A stretch of DNA of 23,481 nt from CAZFZQ01 sp964522845 (GCA_964522845.1 CAZFZQ010000008.1:1-23481); one strand, 5' to 3'; positions 1-6,412 are shown, counted from the stretch's first letter. Numbers and translations: made by a program. Notes: generated by a model not told the origin, from the sequence alone.

Positions 1-179
1 TAAAAAATAAAATTCTGCCGAAAAATTTGGCGGCCATCGGCGAACTGGGCTTGGGCGGCGAAGTGCGGCAAGTGAGCCAGCTTGCGAAACGCATGGAAGA
101 AACCAAGCGCCTCGGCCTCTCGCAAATCATCAGTCCGCAAAACCATAAAAAACTTCAAGATGTACTAAATGTTCTCTAA
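1..179 (+). CDS. radA: RadA/Sms DNA repair protein, C-terminal end (partial)
   Basis: Only the last 58 codons are present; the gene enters from the left edge, with the reading frame starting at base 3, and stops with TAA at 177-179. The peptide runs ILPKNLAAIGELGLGGEVRQ and continues with VSQLAKRMEETKRLGL and an IISP strand. This matches the end of the Lon-protease-like domain of RadA, whose family signature is aiGElgLsGEvR-vsq-ekR-kEa-rlGf. RadA is a RecA-related ATPase that helps process recombination intermediates and drives branch migration. The ATPase and zinc-finger parts lie outside the window. The C-terminal Lon-like domain of another ATPase (ComM, Lon) is less likely because of the GELGLGGEVR pattern and the short tail. 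Confidence 0.82.
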   Translation, partial: KNKILPKNLAAIGELGLGGEVRQVSQLAKRMEETKRLGLSQIISPQNHKKLQDVLNVL

Positions 180-182
180 TTT

Positions 183-208
183 AAAAATCCGTCAATTGAC
201 GGATTTTT
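183..208. terminator. Symmetric bidirectional hairpin terminator
   Basis: This is a perfect 26-base palindrome: five A, TCCGTCAATTGACGGA, five T. It follows the radA stop by three bases and the 3' end of the minus-strand tRNA-Ser by five. Because A and T tracts flank the stem symmetrically, it can terminate both converging transcripts. Confidence 0.8.
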
Positions 209-213
209 AAAAA

Positions 214-300
214 CGGAGAGAGTGGGATTTGAACCCACGGACCTTTTAAGGGGTCAGCACATTAGCAGTGTGCTGCTTTCGACCGCTCAGCCATCTCTCC
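214..300 (-). tRNA. tRNA-Ser (anticodon GCT)
   Basis: Read on the minus strand, the acceptor GGAGAGA (300-294) pairs with TCTCTCC (221-215) and the discriminator base is G at 214. The anticodon stem GCACA/TGTGC encloses loop CTGCTAA, giving anticodon GCT, which reads AGC and AGU. A T-arm with GGTTCAAATCC and a long variable arm fit a class II serine tRNA. The 3' CCA is not encoded (TTT follows), so a CCA-adding enzyme is needed. It lies six bases downstream of a second tRNA-Ser, presumably in one transcript. Confidence 0.95.
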
Positions 301-306
301 ATTAAA

Positions 307-393
307 CGGAAGCGGGAGGATTCGAACCTCCGGTGCCCTTGCAGGCACTCCAGTTTTCAAGACTGGTGCGATCGTCCGCTCTGCCACGCTTCC
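307..393 (-). tRNA. tRNA-Ser (anticodon TGA)
   Basis: On the minus strand, acceptor GGAAGCG (393-387) pairs with CGCTTCC (314-308), with discriminator G at 307. The anticodon stem CCAGT/ACTGG encloses CTTGAAA, giving anticodon TGA for UCA and related UCN codons. The long variable arm and the GGTTCGAATCC T-loop are as expected. CCA is not encoded. It is first in the two-tRNA serine transcript. Confidence 0.95.
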
Positions 394-406
394 CTACGAT
401 ACTATC

Positions 407-435
407 ATTTAATCATATTTTTGACTATTTATCAA
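407..435 (-). promoter_or_regulatory. Possible promoter of the tRNA-Ser pair
   Basis: On the minus strand TTGATA (435-430) and TTAAAT (412-407) are separated by 17 bases. They match 5/6 and 4/6 of the sigma-70 consensus and would start transcription about seven bases before the tRNA at 393. Other poor -10 candidates lie nearby, so the assignment is tentative. Confidence 0.35.
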
Positions 436-469
436 GTGCCCCGCGGCATTCGGCTTTTGAGGGCGAAAT

Positions 470-484
470 TGGTATAATCATAAG
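470..484 (+). promoter_or_regulatory. Extended -10 promoter, probably giving a leaderless mRNA
   Basis: TGGTATAAT at 470-478 is a perfect extended -10 element. The start codon follows only six bases later (485). Transcription normally begins about seven bases after the -10, so the message would start at or next to the ATG. No -35 match and no Shine-Dalgarno are visible. Confidence 0.7.
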
Positions 485-1819
485 ATGAGGATAAAAAATA
501 CATTTATTGCTATTTTTGTATTATGCGCAATGCTGGTTTTACCGGCTTTGCCGATTTTTGGCGCGAGTACTGCTCTAAAACAGGCGGAAGACGAAAAAAA
601 TCAGCTTGAACAGCAATTGCAAGACATTGAAGCCCAGATCGCCGGATACCAAACAGAACTTAATTCCATCAAAGGAGAGAAAAATACTTTGCAAAATAAA
701 ATAAAACAATTGAAAAATCAGCAAGCGTCCATCAACTTGCAAATCAAGTCCACCAATCTGCAAATAAAAAATCTGGACGGAAAAATTTCTCAAACCAAAA
801 CCGATATCAACGAAAATATTTCCCAAGCCCAACAAATCCAGGACGAAATAGCGAACCTTTTGCGCGCGGTGGAAAGATACGACAATTATCCCCTTTTTTA
901 TTCCATCATCACTAAAAATAAATGGTCAGAAATTTTTGACGAAATAGAAAAACATCTCCAGCTGACCGCGGGGCTGGACACTTTGTTTAAAAAATCCAAA
1001 GAAACAAAAACGCGGCTTGATGAACGGCTAGGGCTTTTGGCGCAAGAACAAGACGACGCGCAAAATCTTTTATCCATCAAAGTTTTACAGCAACAGCAAT
1101 TGGCGGATTCCGTAGGCGCGCAAAATATATTATTAAAAGAAACCAAGGGCCGGGAAAGCGACTATCAGGCCGCGCTCAAGGCCAATCAAAAAAAAGCCGC
1201 GGAACTAAAAAACCGGCTTTATCAACTGCTTGAAGTTGGCACGCAAATAACTTTCGGCGAGGCGGTAAAGATCGCCAATTGGGCATCAGGGCAAAGCGGA
1301 GTGCGGGCCGCGTTTCTTTTGGCGATCTTGACGCAAGAATCTAATCTTGGAAAAAATGTCGGCACCTGCAACCGCGAAGGCGATCCGCCCGCAAAAAGCT
1401 GGCGAGTGATCATGAAACCCGATCGCGACCAACAGCCGTTTATACAAATTACAAAAGATCTGGGGCTTCCCACCAACACCACGCCGGTTTCTTGTCCAAT
1501 GCGCGACAGCAAAGGCAACCGCATCGGCTGGGGCGGTGCCATGGGTCCGGCGCAATTTATCCCCTCAACTTGGATGGGATACAAAGATAAAGTAGCGGCA
1601 ATTACGGGAAAAACTGCCGACCCTTGGGACATTCGCGACGCTTTCTTGGCTTCGGCCATCAAACTTAAAGCTGGCGGCGCGGGCACTCAAAGCGGAGAAT
1701 GGGCCGCGGCCATGAGATATTTTTCCGGCTCAACCAATACAAAATATCGATTTTACGGAGACAACGTCGTGGCTCTGGCGGCGCAGTATCAAAGCGATAT
1801 AGACAGTTTGGGAAATTGA
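485..1819 (+). CDS. Secreted coiled-coil lytic transglycosylase
   Basis: The 444-residue product starts with a signal peptide or anchor (charged RIK, then hydrophobic residues 6-26 ending near IFGAS). A long Gln/Lys/Glu-rich coiled coil follows (about 30-240), like the helical region of PcsB/EnvC-type wall hydrolase regulators. The C-terminal domain (about 255-440) looks like a lysozyme-fold lytic transglycosylase. It has the catalytic-type Glu in LLAILTQES (E285), the substrate-groove motif GAMGPAQFIPSTW (351-363), and a late AAAMRYFSGS plus Tyr-rich stretch. It would cleave the glycan strands of peptidoglycan outside the membrane. The start follows an extended -10 directly, and the stop is TGA. 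Coiled-coil/transglycosylase fusions like this are frequent in Patescibacteria. The exact family (SLT versus MltB-like) is not certain. Confidence 0.82.
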   Translation: MRIKNTFIAIFVLCAMLVLPALPIFGASTALKQAEDEKNQLEQQLQDIEAQIAGYQTELNSIKGEKNTLQNKIKQLKNQQASINLQIKSTNLQIKNLDGKISQTKTDINENISQAQQIQDEIANLLRAVERYDNYPLFYSIITKNKWSEIFDEIEKHLQLTAGLDTLFKKSKETKTRLDERLGLLAQEQDDAQNLLSIKVLQQQQLADSVGAQNILLKETKGRESDYQAALKANQKKAAELKNRLYQLLEVGTQITFGEAVKIANWASGQSGVRAAFLLAILTQESNLGKNVGTCNREGDPPAKSWRVIMKPDRDQQPFIQITKDLGLPTNTTPVSCPMRDSKGNRIGWGGAMGPAQFIPSTWMGYKDKVAAITGKTADPWDIRDAFLASAIKLKAGGAGTQSGEWAAAMRYFSGSTNTKYRFYGDNVVALAAQYQSDIDSLGN

Positions 1820-1841
1820 ACTTTTTATTGGCTTTTGATTA

Positions 1842-1850
1842 TGGTATAAT
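1842..1850 (+). promoter_or_regulatory. Extended -10 promoter upstream of the small membrane protein
   Basis: TGGTATAAT at 1842-1850 repeats the extended -10 seen at 470. Transcription would begin near 1857, just before the palindromic element, and carry that element as a structured leader into the gene at 1988. Confidence 0.55.
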
Positions 1851-1862
1851 TTAATTACAGAT

Positions 1863-1974
1863 TGTCATTGCGAGGAGTCCTCGACGTGGCAATCCCGTCA
1901 TTGATGAGATTGCCACGCCCTCCCCACTTCGCCCTTCGGGCTTCGCGGGGCAGGCGGAAGGGCTCGCAATGACA
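1863..1974. repeat. CATTGCGAG palindromic element, intergenic copy 1
   Basis: This 112-bp element begins TGTCATTGCGAG and ends CTCGCAATGACA. Inside it, CGTGGCAATC pairs with GATTGCCACG, followed by a GC-rich block (CCTCCCCACTTCGCCC, CTTCGCGGGG, GGCGGAAGGG). It lies between the transglycosylase and the membrane protein. Copy 2 at 2665-2781 is nearly identical but inverted. Two further copies lie inside the gene at 10066-12042. It looks like a small mobile palindrome and has no coding capacity of its own. Confidence 0.85.
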
Positions 1975-1987
1975 CAGTATAAAATAT

Positions 1988-2455
1988 ATGTCTACAAACG
2001 ATCTCAAATGGCAGGTGCCGGAATATCCTCAATATGAACGGGGACGATTTTGGTATGCCGGAGCGGCTGTGATTGGCGTGGCGCTCTTAATTTACGCCGT
2101 AGTTACGGGCAATTTTCTATTTGCTTTGATTGTCATTTTTGGCGTAGTTATCAGCGTTATTTCTTCTTGGCACCCGCCGAAAATGGTGGAACTGCGGCTT
2201 TATGAAGAAGGCGTAAAATTGGACGACATGTATTATCCGTGGGAAAAATTTCAGTCATATTGGGTGGTAAAAAATGAGCATGGTGATAATCTGGGATTAG
2301 ATCTGAAAAATTGGCTCCGAAACGATCTTTATATGCCTATAAAAGGCCATACTTTGGAAGACGTGGAAAAATTTTTGTCGCAATACTTAAAAAAAAATCC
2401 CGACCGCAAAGAAGAACCGATATCGTATTTCTTGGGGAGAAAGTTTAAGATCTGA
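1988..2455 (+). CDS. Small membrane protein with two transmembrane helices, function unknown
   Basis: The 155-residue protein has a short polar N-terminus (LKWQVPEYPQYERGRFW). Two adjacent hydrophobic helices follow at about 22-40 and 43-60 (GAAVIGVALLIYAVV, FLFALIVIFGVVISV). A soluble domain of about 95 residues carries aromatic motifs (ELRLYEEGVKLDD, YPWEKFQSYWVV) and ends near YFLGRKFKI. The order of two helices followed by a PH-like soluble domain recalls small membrane proteins annotated as DUF5673 or YcxB-like, often seen in Patescibacteria; this is resemblance only. ATG 1988 is preceded by A/T-rich bases with no Shine-Dalgarno. The TGA stop is followed at once by the -35 box of the tRNA-Arg promoter. 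Confidence 0.7.
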   Translation: MSTNDLKWQVPEYPQYERGRFWYAGAAVIGVALLIYAVVTGNFLFALIVIFGVVISVISSWHPPKMVELRLYEEGVKLDDMYYPWEKFQSYWVVKNEHGDNLGLDLKNWLRNDLYMPIKGHTLEDVEKFLSQYLKKNPDRKEEPISYFLGRKFKI

Positions 2456-2484
2456 TTGACAAGAAGACGATTTTGTGTTATATT
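2456..2484 (+). promoter_or_regulatory. Consensus promoter of tRNA-Arg
   Basis: TTGACA (2456-2461) lies 17 bases before TATATT (2479-2484), with an extra TGT just before the -10. The -35 starts at the base after the preceding stop codon. The predicted start site is near 2491. Confidence 0.8.
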
Positions 2485-2505
2485 AAGGGGAACAATCCCC
2501 TTTTT
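2485..2505 (+). terminator. Short intrinsic terminator overlapping the tRNA-Arg start site
   Basis: AAGGGG (2485-2490), loop AACAAT, CCCCTT (2497-2502), then T to 2505. It follows the membrane-protein stop by 29 bases and would terminate that transcript. The tRNA-Arg start is predicted in the loop (about 2491), so the tRNA transcript would lack the left arm and escape termination. Confidence 0.6.
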
Positions 2506-2513
2506 AATTTTAT

Positions 2514-2585
2514 GCTCTCGTAGTTCAACGGATAGAACGCAAGATTGCGGATCTTGTAATACAGGTTCGATTCCTGTCGGGAGCA
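2514..2585 (+). tRNA. tRNA-Arg (anticodon GCG)
   Basis: Acceptor GCTCTCG (2514-2520) pairs with CGGGAGC (2578-2584), including one G-U pair, and the discriminator is A at 2585. The D-stem is GTTC/GAAC. The anticodon stem CAAGA/TCTTG encloses TTGCGGA, so the anticodon is GCG (codons CGC and CGU). The T-arm is ACAGG TTCGATT CCTGT. CCA is not encoded. Most bacteria use ACG (inosine) for this box, so GCG is unusual. Confidence 0.92.
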
Positions 2586-2587
2586 TT

Positions 2588-2613
2588 AAAAACCCAACTT
2601 AGGTTGGGTTTTT
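2588..2613 (+). terminator. Intrinsic terminator of tRNA-Arg
   Basis: Stem AAAACCCAAC/GTTGGGTTTTT with loop TTAG begins three bases after the tRNA and ends in a T tract. Confidence 0.85.
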
Positions 2614-2664
2614 AATTTGAAAAATAATGAAAAAACGGATAAGATAAAAAGAACTTTGCGCAAG

Positions 2665-2781
2665 TGTCATTGCGAGCCCTTCCGCCTGCCCCGCGAAGCC
2701 CGAAGGGCGAAGTGGGGAGGGCGTGGCAATCTCATTAATTTATCGACGAGATTGCTTCGTCGCCGACTCCTCGCAACGACA
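2665..2781. repeat. CATTGCGAG palindromic element, intergenic copy 2 (inverted)
   Basis: This 117-bp copy runs from TGTCATTGCGAG to CTCGCAACGACA and is in the opposite orientation to copy 1. It abuts the recG start: its last bases provide an AGGA (2781-2784) just ahead of ATG 2789. An open frame through it (from 2723) joins recG in frame and would mislead gene callers into a 22-residue N-terminal extension. Confidence 0.85.
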
Positions 2782-2788
2782 GGATATT

Positions 2789-4921
2789 ATGCCATTATTA
2801 GAGACCCCCATTGCTGATATCAATTTCTATTGCAAAAAAATCGCCAAGCGGCTGAAGAATTTAGATTTAAAAACCGCGCGCGACCTGCTCTTTTATTACC
2901 CTTTTCGTTATGAAGATTGGAGCAAAATTAAAAAAATCAGCGAGCTTTTACCCAACGAACCAGCCACGGTTAAAGTAAAAATTGAACAAATAAAAAATTT
3001 CCGCAGTCCGCGGATGCACAAAAAAATCACCGAAGCCATTGTGCGCGATGAAACGGGAAAAATTAAAGTTTTGTGGTTTAACCAATGGTATATCGGAACG
3101 TCGCTCGCCCCGGGCGATGATATTTATTTAGCCGCCAAAATGAATGACGACGGGGATATTATAAGCCCGGGATATGAAAAAGTGAGTGATCGCGCCACGC
3201 ACACCGGCCGCATCGTGCCCATATATCCCCTCACAGCAGGCCTGACGCAAAAACATATCCGCTCGGCCGTAAAATCCGCTTTACCATTTTTGGACGACCT
3301 CGCCGACTATCTGCCTGAAGAAATAAAACAAAATAATAATTTAACGGATTTAAAAAGCGCGATTTTGAATATCCACTTCCCCTCTTCGGAAGAATTGCGG
3401 CAAGAAGCGGTGCGGCGGCTTTCGTTTGACGAATTGTTTTTTGCGCAATTAAAAAATTTCTGGTTAAAACATGATTTGGAAAAACGAGCGGCCGCGCCAA
3501 TTTCTTTTCATAAAGAAGCAACTGCAAAATTTGTAGACAACCTGCCATTCAAATTGACCGAAGCGCAACGAAAGGCCTCGTGGGAAATATTAAAAGATAT
3601 TCAAAATTCACATCCCATGAATCGCCTCCTGGATGGTGACGTGGGATCGGGAAAAACATTGGTGGCCGCGCTCGCGGTATATAACACTGCGCTCTCTGGT
3701 GCGCAATCCGCTATTTTGGCGCCCACAGAAATACTGGCCACACAACATTACGAAACGTTTTGTAAGTTATTTAACGGCCTGAATATAAAAATCGGGTTGG
3801 TGACGCACAATAAAAAAATTTCAAATTTCAAATTACCTGCCCGCAATGCTACGCATAGCGTTGCAGGCGGGCAAATTTCAAATAAAAAACCAGAAGAAAT
3901 AACTTTAAGTGCGGACATTATTATCGGCACACATGCATTGATACAGAATGATATAAAATTTAATAATCTCGCCTTGGCTGTAGTGGATGAACAGCATCGT
4001 TTTGGCGTAGAACAACGGGCCCGCCTCGCGTCGACTCGCCTCGATTCGGCGAAGCGGGTGAGCGAGTCGAGGCGGGCAAAGCTGACAAATGGCAATACAA
4101 TTTTTCCTCACTTACTCTCTATGACAGCCACGCCCATTCCCCGCACGCTATCTCTTATATCTTATGGCGATTTAGATTTATCAATCTTGGACCAAATGCC
4201 GCAAGGCCGGAAAGAAATAAAAACTTATGCGGTGGCGCAAGAAAAACGCGCCAGCTCTTATGACTTTATCCGCAAACAGATTCAAGCCGGCAGACAGGCC
4301 TTCGTCATTTGTCCCTTGATAGACGAATCGGATAAATTGGGCGTGAAATCCGTGGCGCAAGAATACAAAAAATTGAATGAACAAATTTTTCCCGAATTTC
4401 AGATGGGCATGCTCCATGGAAAATTAAAATCCGCGGAAAAAGATGAAATAATGCAAAAATTTAAAAATAATGAAATAAAAATTTTAGTTTCTACTTCCGT
4501 GGTGGAAGTGGGCGTGGATATTCCGAATGCCACAATTATGATGATTGAGGGCTCGGAGCGTTTTGGGCTGGCACAGCTGCACCAATTCCGCGGACGCGTC
4601 GGACGAAGCGTTCACCAATCGTATTGCCTGCTATTTCCCACGGACGGATCTTTCACGCAACGGCTCAAAGCCATGGAAACCATTAATGACGGTTTTCGTC
4701 TCGCGGAAATTGACCTGCAACTCCGCGGTCCGGGAAAAATTTATAGCACCGAGCAGTCGGGAAAACTGGAATTCCAGCTCGCGGATATCACTAATGTCGC
4801 CCTCATTAAACAAACGCGCGACGCGGCCAACAACCTAATCCAATCCGACCCCGAACTAAAAAAATATCCCCATCTGCGAGAATATTTGGAAGAAAAGCTG
4901 AAGAAAATACATCTGGAGTAA
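2789..4921 (+). CDS. recG: ATP-dependent DNA helicase RecG
   Basis: RecG remodels stalled replication forks and branched recombination intermediates. From ATG 2789 the protein has 710 residues. The N-terminus MPLLETPIADINFY with KNLDLKTARDLLFYYPFRYED is the usual RecG start, followed by the OB-fold wedge domain. Helicase motifs are Walker A GDVGSGKT (283-290), DEQH (400-403), SMTATPIPRTL, GMLHGKL, STSVVEVGVDIPNA and QFRGRVGRS. The upstream in-frame ATG at 2723 is rejected because that stretch is a palindromic repeat. Two in-frame palindromes add residues absent from relatives: about 350-361 (PARNATHSVAGG) and 411-429 (start ARLASTRLDS), the second right after the DEQH-RFGVEQRA segment. All motifs remain intact, so the helicase is probably active. 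Confidence 0.95.
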   Translation: MPLLETPIADINFYCKKIAKRLKNLDLKTARDLLFYYPFRYEDWSKIKKISELLPNEPATVKVKIEQIKNFRSPRMHKKITEAIVRDETGKIKVLWFNQWYIGTSLAPGDDIYLAAKMNDDGDIISPGYEKVSDRATHTGRIVPIYPLTAGLTQKHIRSAVKSALPFLDDLADYLPEEIKQNNNLTDLKSAILNIHFPSSEELRQEAVRRLSFDELFFAQLKNFWLKHDLEKRAAAPISFHKEATAKFVDNLPFKLTEAQRKASWEILKDIQNSHPMNRLLDGDVGSGKTLVAALAVYNTALSGAQSAILAPTEILATQHYETFCKLFNGLNIKIGLVTHNKKISNFKLPARNATHSVAGGQISNKKPEEITLSADIIIGTHALIQNDIKFNNLALAVVDEQHRFGVEQRARLASTRLDSAKRVSESRRAKLTNGNTIFPHLLSMTATPIPRTLSLISYGDLDLSILDQMPQGRKEIKTYAVAQEKRASSYDFIRKQIQAGRQAFVICPLIDESDKLGVKSVAQEYKKLNEQIFPEFQMGMLHGKLKSAEKDEIMQKFKNNEIKILVSTSVVEVGVDIPNATIMMIEGSERFGLAQLHQFRGRVGRSVHQSYCLLFPTDGSFTQRLKAMETINDGFRLAEIDLQLRGPGKIYSTEQSGKLEFQLADITNVALIKQTRDAANNLIQSDPELKKYPHLREYLEEKLKKIHLE
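3836..3872. repeat. Palindromic insertion in recG, element A
   Basis: CCTGCCCGC and GCAGGCGGGC enclose an inner hairpin AATGCTA-CGCA-TAGCGTT. It is flanked on both sides by AAATTTCAAAT-type sequence. It is translated in frame as PARNATHSVAGG in a loop between helicase motifs. Confidence 0.7.
4019..4077. repeat. Palindromic insertion in recG, element B
   Basis: The 59-bp inverted repeat has arms beginning GCCCGCCTCG and ending CGAGGCGGGC, with inner CGACTCGC/GCGAGTCG. The flanks CGGGC and CGGGC look like a short duplication. It is read in frame (residues 411-430) and splits the conserved QRA...KLTNG region after the DEQH box. Confidence 0.75.
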
Positions 4922-5016
4922 GATTATCAATTATCATTTTACAATTATCAATTAATTTCTAAATTATTTAATTCAAAATTCATTGAAAATTGGCCATTGA
5001 AAATTGAAAATTTCCC
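4922..5016. repeat. 7-bp-phased A/T-rich array between convergent recG and comF
   Basis: The 95-bp gap holds repeated ATTATCA units on the left and, read on the minus strand, repeated AATTTTC units on the right (period 7, some degenerate). The arms are partly complementary. No gene or terminator with a GC stem is seen. The design resembles the 8-bp arrays at 6413, 8396 and 9136, with a different unit. Confidence 0.6.
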
Positions 5017-5754
5017 TTATCCTCTCGCCAAGGTTATCACTTGGATGTTTTGCGCGCCCGCGGAACGCAAGACGCCAGCGAGTTCTTTTACGGTGGAGCC
5101 GGTGGTGAAAACATCATCTACTATTATTATATTTTTTGGCTTGTCCTGCGTAGCCTCGGCGAAGTAGGGCGCGCGGCCGCGGACGGAAAAATGGCCCAAG
5201 AGATTGGAGTGACGCTCCGCCCTTTCCAGCTCCGCCTGATTTTTTGACTTTTTCTTGAAAACCAATTTATTTTTAATTGAAAGCTCTAAGATTTTTCCAA
5301 TCACTTTTGCCAATTCTTCCGCCTGATTAAAGCCGCGGTCGCATTCTCTATACCAATAAAGCGGCACCGGAACCAAAGTGGCGCCTTTGACGTCCAGCAA
5401 ATTTTTATATTTAAATAGAAATTTTCTAAAAAATGGCGCGAGCTCTTCAGCCATATCTTTTACATAGCGATATTTAAAAATTTTTATAATCCTACGCGCC
5501 AAGGGATCGCTGTATTTTACAAGCGAAAAAACTTTATTCACACCCGTTTTATTTTCGCATTTTTGGCAGACGCGAAATAGATCGCCGACTTGCCCGCAAA
5601 ACGGACAGAACCGGCTGTCTATAAAAAATAAGCTGTCGCGGCAGCTTTCACAGAGCCATCCGCCCTCGGCATGGCAATTCAGGCAATTTTTCGGAAAAAA
5701 ATAATCCCGCAAGTCGCCAGATATCCTCCTTAATAACGATGTAGTTTGATTCAT
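5017..5754 (-). CDS. comF: ComF family amidophosphoribosyltransferase-like competence protein
   Basis: ComF proteins are cytoplasmic and needed for natural DNA uptake in several bacteria, probably acting on incoming single strands. The 245 residues begin with a treble-clef zinc region of four Cys pairs (CLNC, CESC, CPFC, CQKC at about 23-68). KYRYVKDMAEEL and the VPVPLYWYRECDRGFNQAEELAK segment follow, then the PRPP-binding loop IIIVDDVFTTGST (about 209-221). An in-frame palindromic insertion, YFAEATQDKPKN (about 197-208), sits directly before that loop. The next gene upstream on the same strand is the NTF2-like protein, 64 bp away across a palindromic repeat. No Shine-Dalgarno is visible. 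It is last in the minus-strand cluster. Confidence 0.93.
   Translation of the reverse strand: MNQTTSLLRRISGDLRDYFFPKNCLNCHAEGGWLCESCRDSLFFIDSRFCPFCGQVGDLFRVCQKCENKTGVNKVFSLVKYSDPLARRIIKIFKYRYVKDMAEELAPFFRKFLFKYKNLLDVKGATLVPVPLYWYRECDRGFNQAEELAKVIGKILELSIKNKLVFKKKSKNQAELERAERHSNLLGHFSVRGRAPYFAEATQDKPKNIIIVDDVFTTGSTVKELAGVLRSAGAQNIQVITLARG
5141..5170. repeat. FAEA-type palindromic insertion in comF
   Basis: On the coding strand it reads CCTACTTCGCCGAGGCTACG followed by CAGGACA, an imperfect palindrome translated as YFAEATQD. The same element, in the same orientation and frame, occurs at 11017-11043 as SFAEASED. Confidence 0.7.
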
Positions 5755-5768
5755 AACTGAATTTCCAC

Positions 5769-5818
5769 GGGTATCCGACCTCGGCGGAAAGAAATGAACT
5801 ATAGGAGGTCGGACACCC
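5769..5818. repeat. Palindromic repeat between comF and the NTF2-like gene
   Basis: Arms GGGTATCCGACCTC (5769-5782) and GAGGTCGGACACCC (5805-5818) surround a 22-base loop. The right arm touches the stop codon of the gene at 5819-6412. It could form a strong RNA hairpin but lacks a T tract, so a role in termination is doubtful. Confidence 0.8.
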
Positions 5819-6412
5819 TTACTGTATCCACTTCGCGCTATCCACGAGCCAGCTGTCGCCTTCTTTGACCAAATTCAAACGAATATCTTGATATTTAACA
5901 GTGAAGCTCGCTTGCGTTCCGCTGGAAATTTTTCTTTGCGTTTTAACCAAAACGGTTGCCGTACCCGCGGCATCATTCAACACTTCCATTGTTTTATTAA
6001 TAACAACCGTAGTCGTCCCTTCATAGGCCGCGCCCGGCTTATAAGACGCGCGCAAACCGCGTAATGTCGCAGATAATTCTTGTCTATGCTGCGATGACGC
6101 GAGCGGCAAAACATTTTCTATATTCGCGTAGTTGCTCTGATTGGAATACGTACCATAAATTTCCGCAAAACTTGAGGCCGAAGCTAATACGCTTGATTCT
6201 GATTTTTGTTCCGGTGTGGCTTCAGTCGGAGCGGCAGGCGCAGTTTGCACCAGCTCATTGCCCGGAATAGAAGCTGTTGGCGCGGTCACGGGCGTTTTTT
6301 TACCACCGCGCGGAATGGAAAAAAATACAATTATTAAAATTAAAATTACCGCTAACAAAATTAGCAATAACTTTTTATATTTCTGTAAAAATTCTTTTAA
6401 TCTGTCAAGCAT
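5819..6412 (-). CDS. Membrane-anchored NTF2-like protein, possible VirB8/TcpC-like component
   Basis: The 197-residue protein has a short basic N-terminus, one strong transmembrane helix (about 14-34, LLLILLAVILILIIVFFSIP), a Pro/Thr/Ala/Glu linker (about 38-75), and an extracytoplasmic domain from about 80. That domain has an initial helix (SSFAEIYGTYSNQSNYANIE), then strands ending in SFTVKYQDIRLNLVKEGDSWLVDSAKW, the layout of NTF2-like domains. VirB8 and TcpC of type IV secretion systems have this architecture, and the gene follows virB4 by 75 bp on the same strand. Direct sequence identity to VirB8 cannot be shown here; other NTF2-fold lipid-transport or Mce-associated proteins share the layout. 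Confidence 0.55.
   Translation of the reverse strand: MLDRLKEFLQKYKKLLLILLAVILILIIVFFSIPRGGKKTPVTAPTASIPGNELVQTAPAAPTEATPEQKSESSVLASASSFAEIYGTYSNQSNYANIENVLPLASSQHRQELSATLRGLRASYKPGAAYEGTTTVVINKTMEVLNDAAGTATVLVKTQRKISSGTQASFTVKYQDIRLNLVKEGDSWLVDSAKWIQ

Noticed and set aside
268..477. 69-aa plus-strand open frame
   Set aside because: It runs across both tRNA-Ser genes on the opposite strand and has no coding character.
2723..2788. RecG start at ATG 2723
   Set aside because: The 22 extra residues are encoded by the CATTGCGAG repeat, and RecG homologues start at the MPLLETPI-type sequence, so ATG 2789 is preferred.
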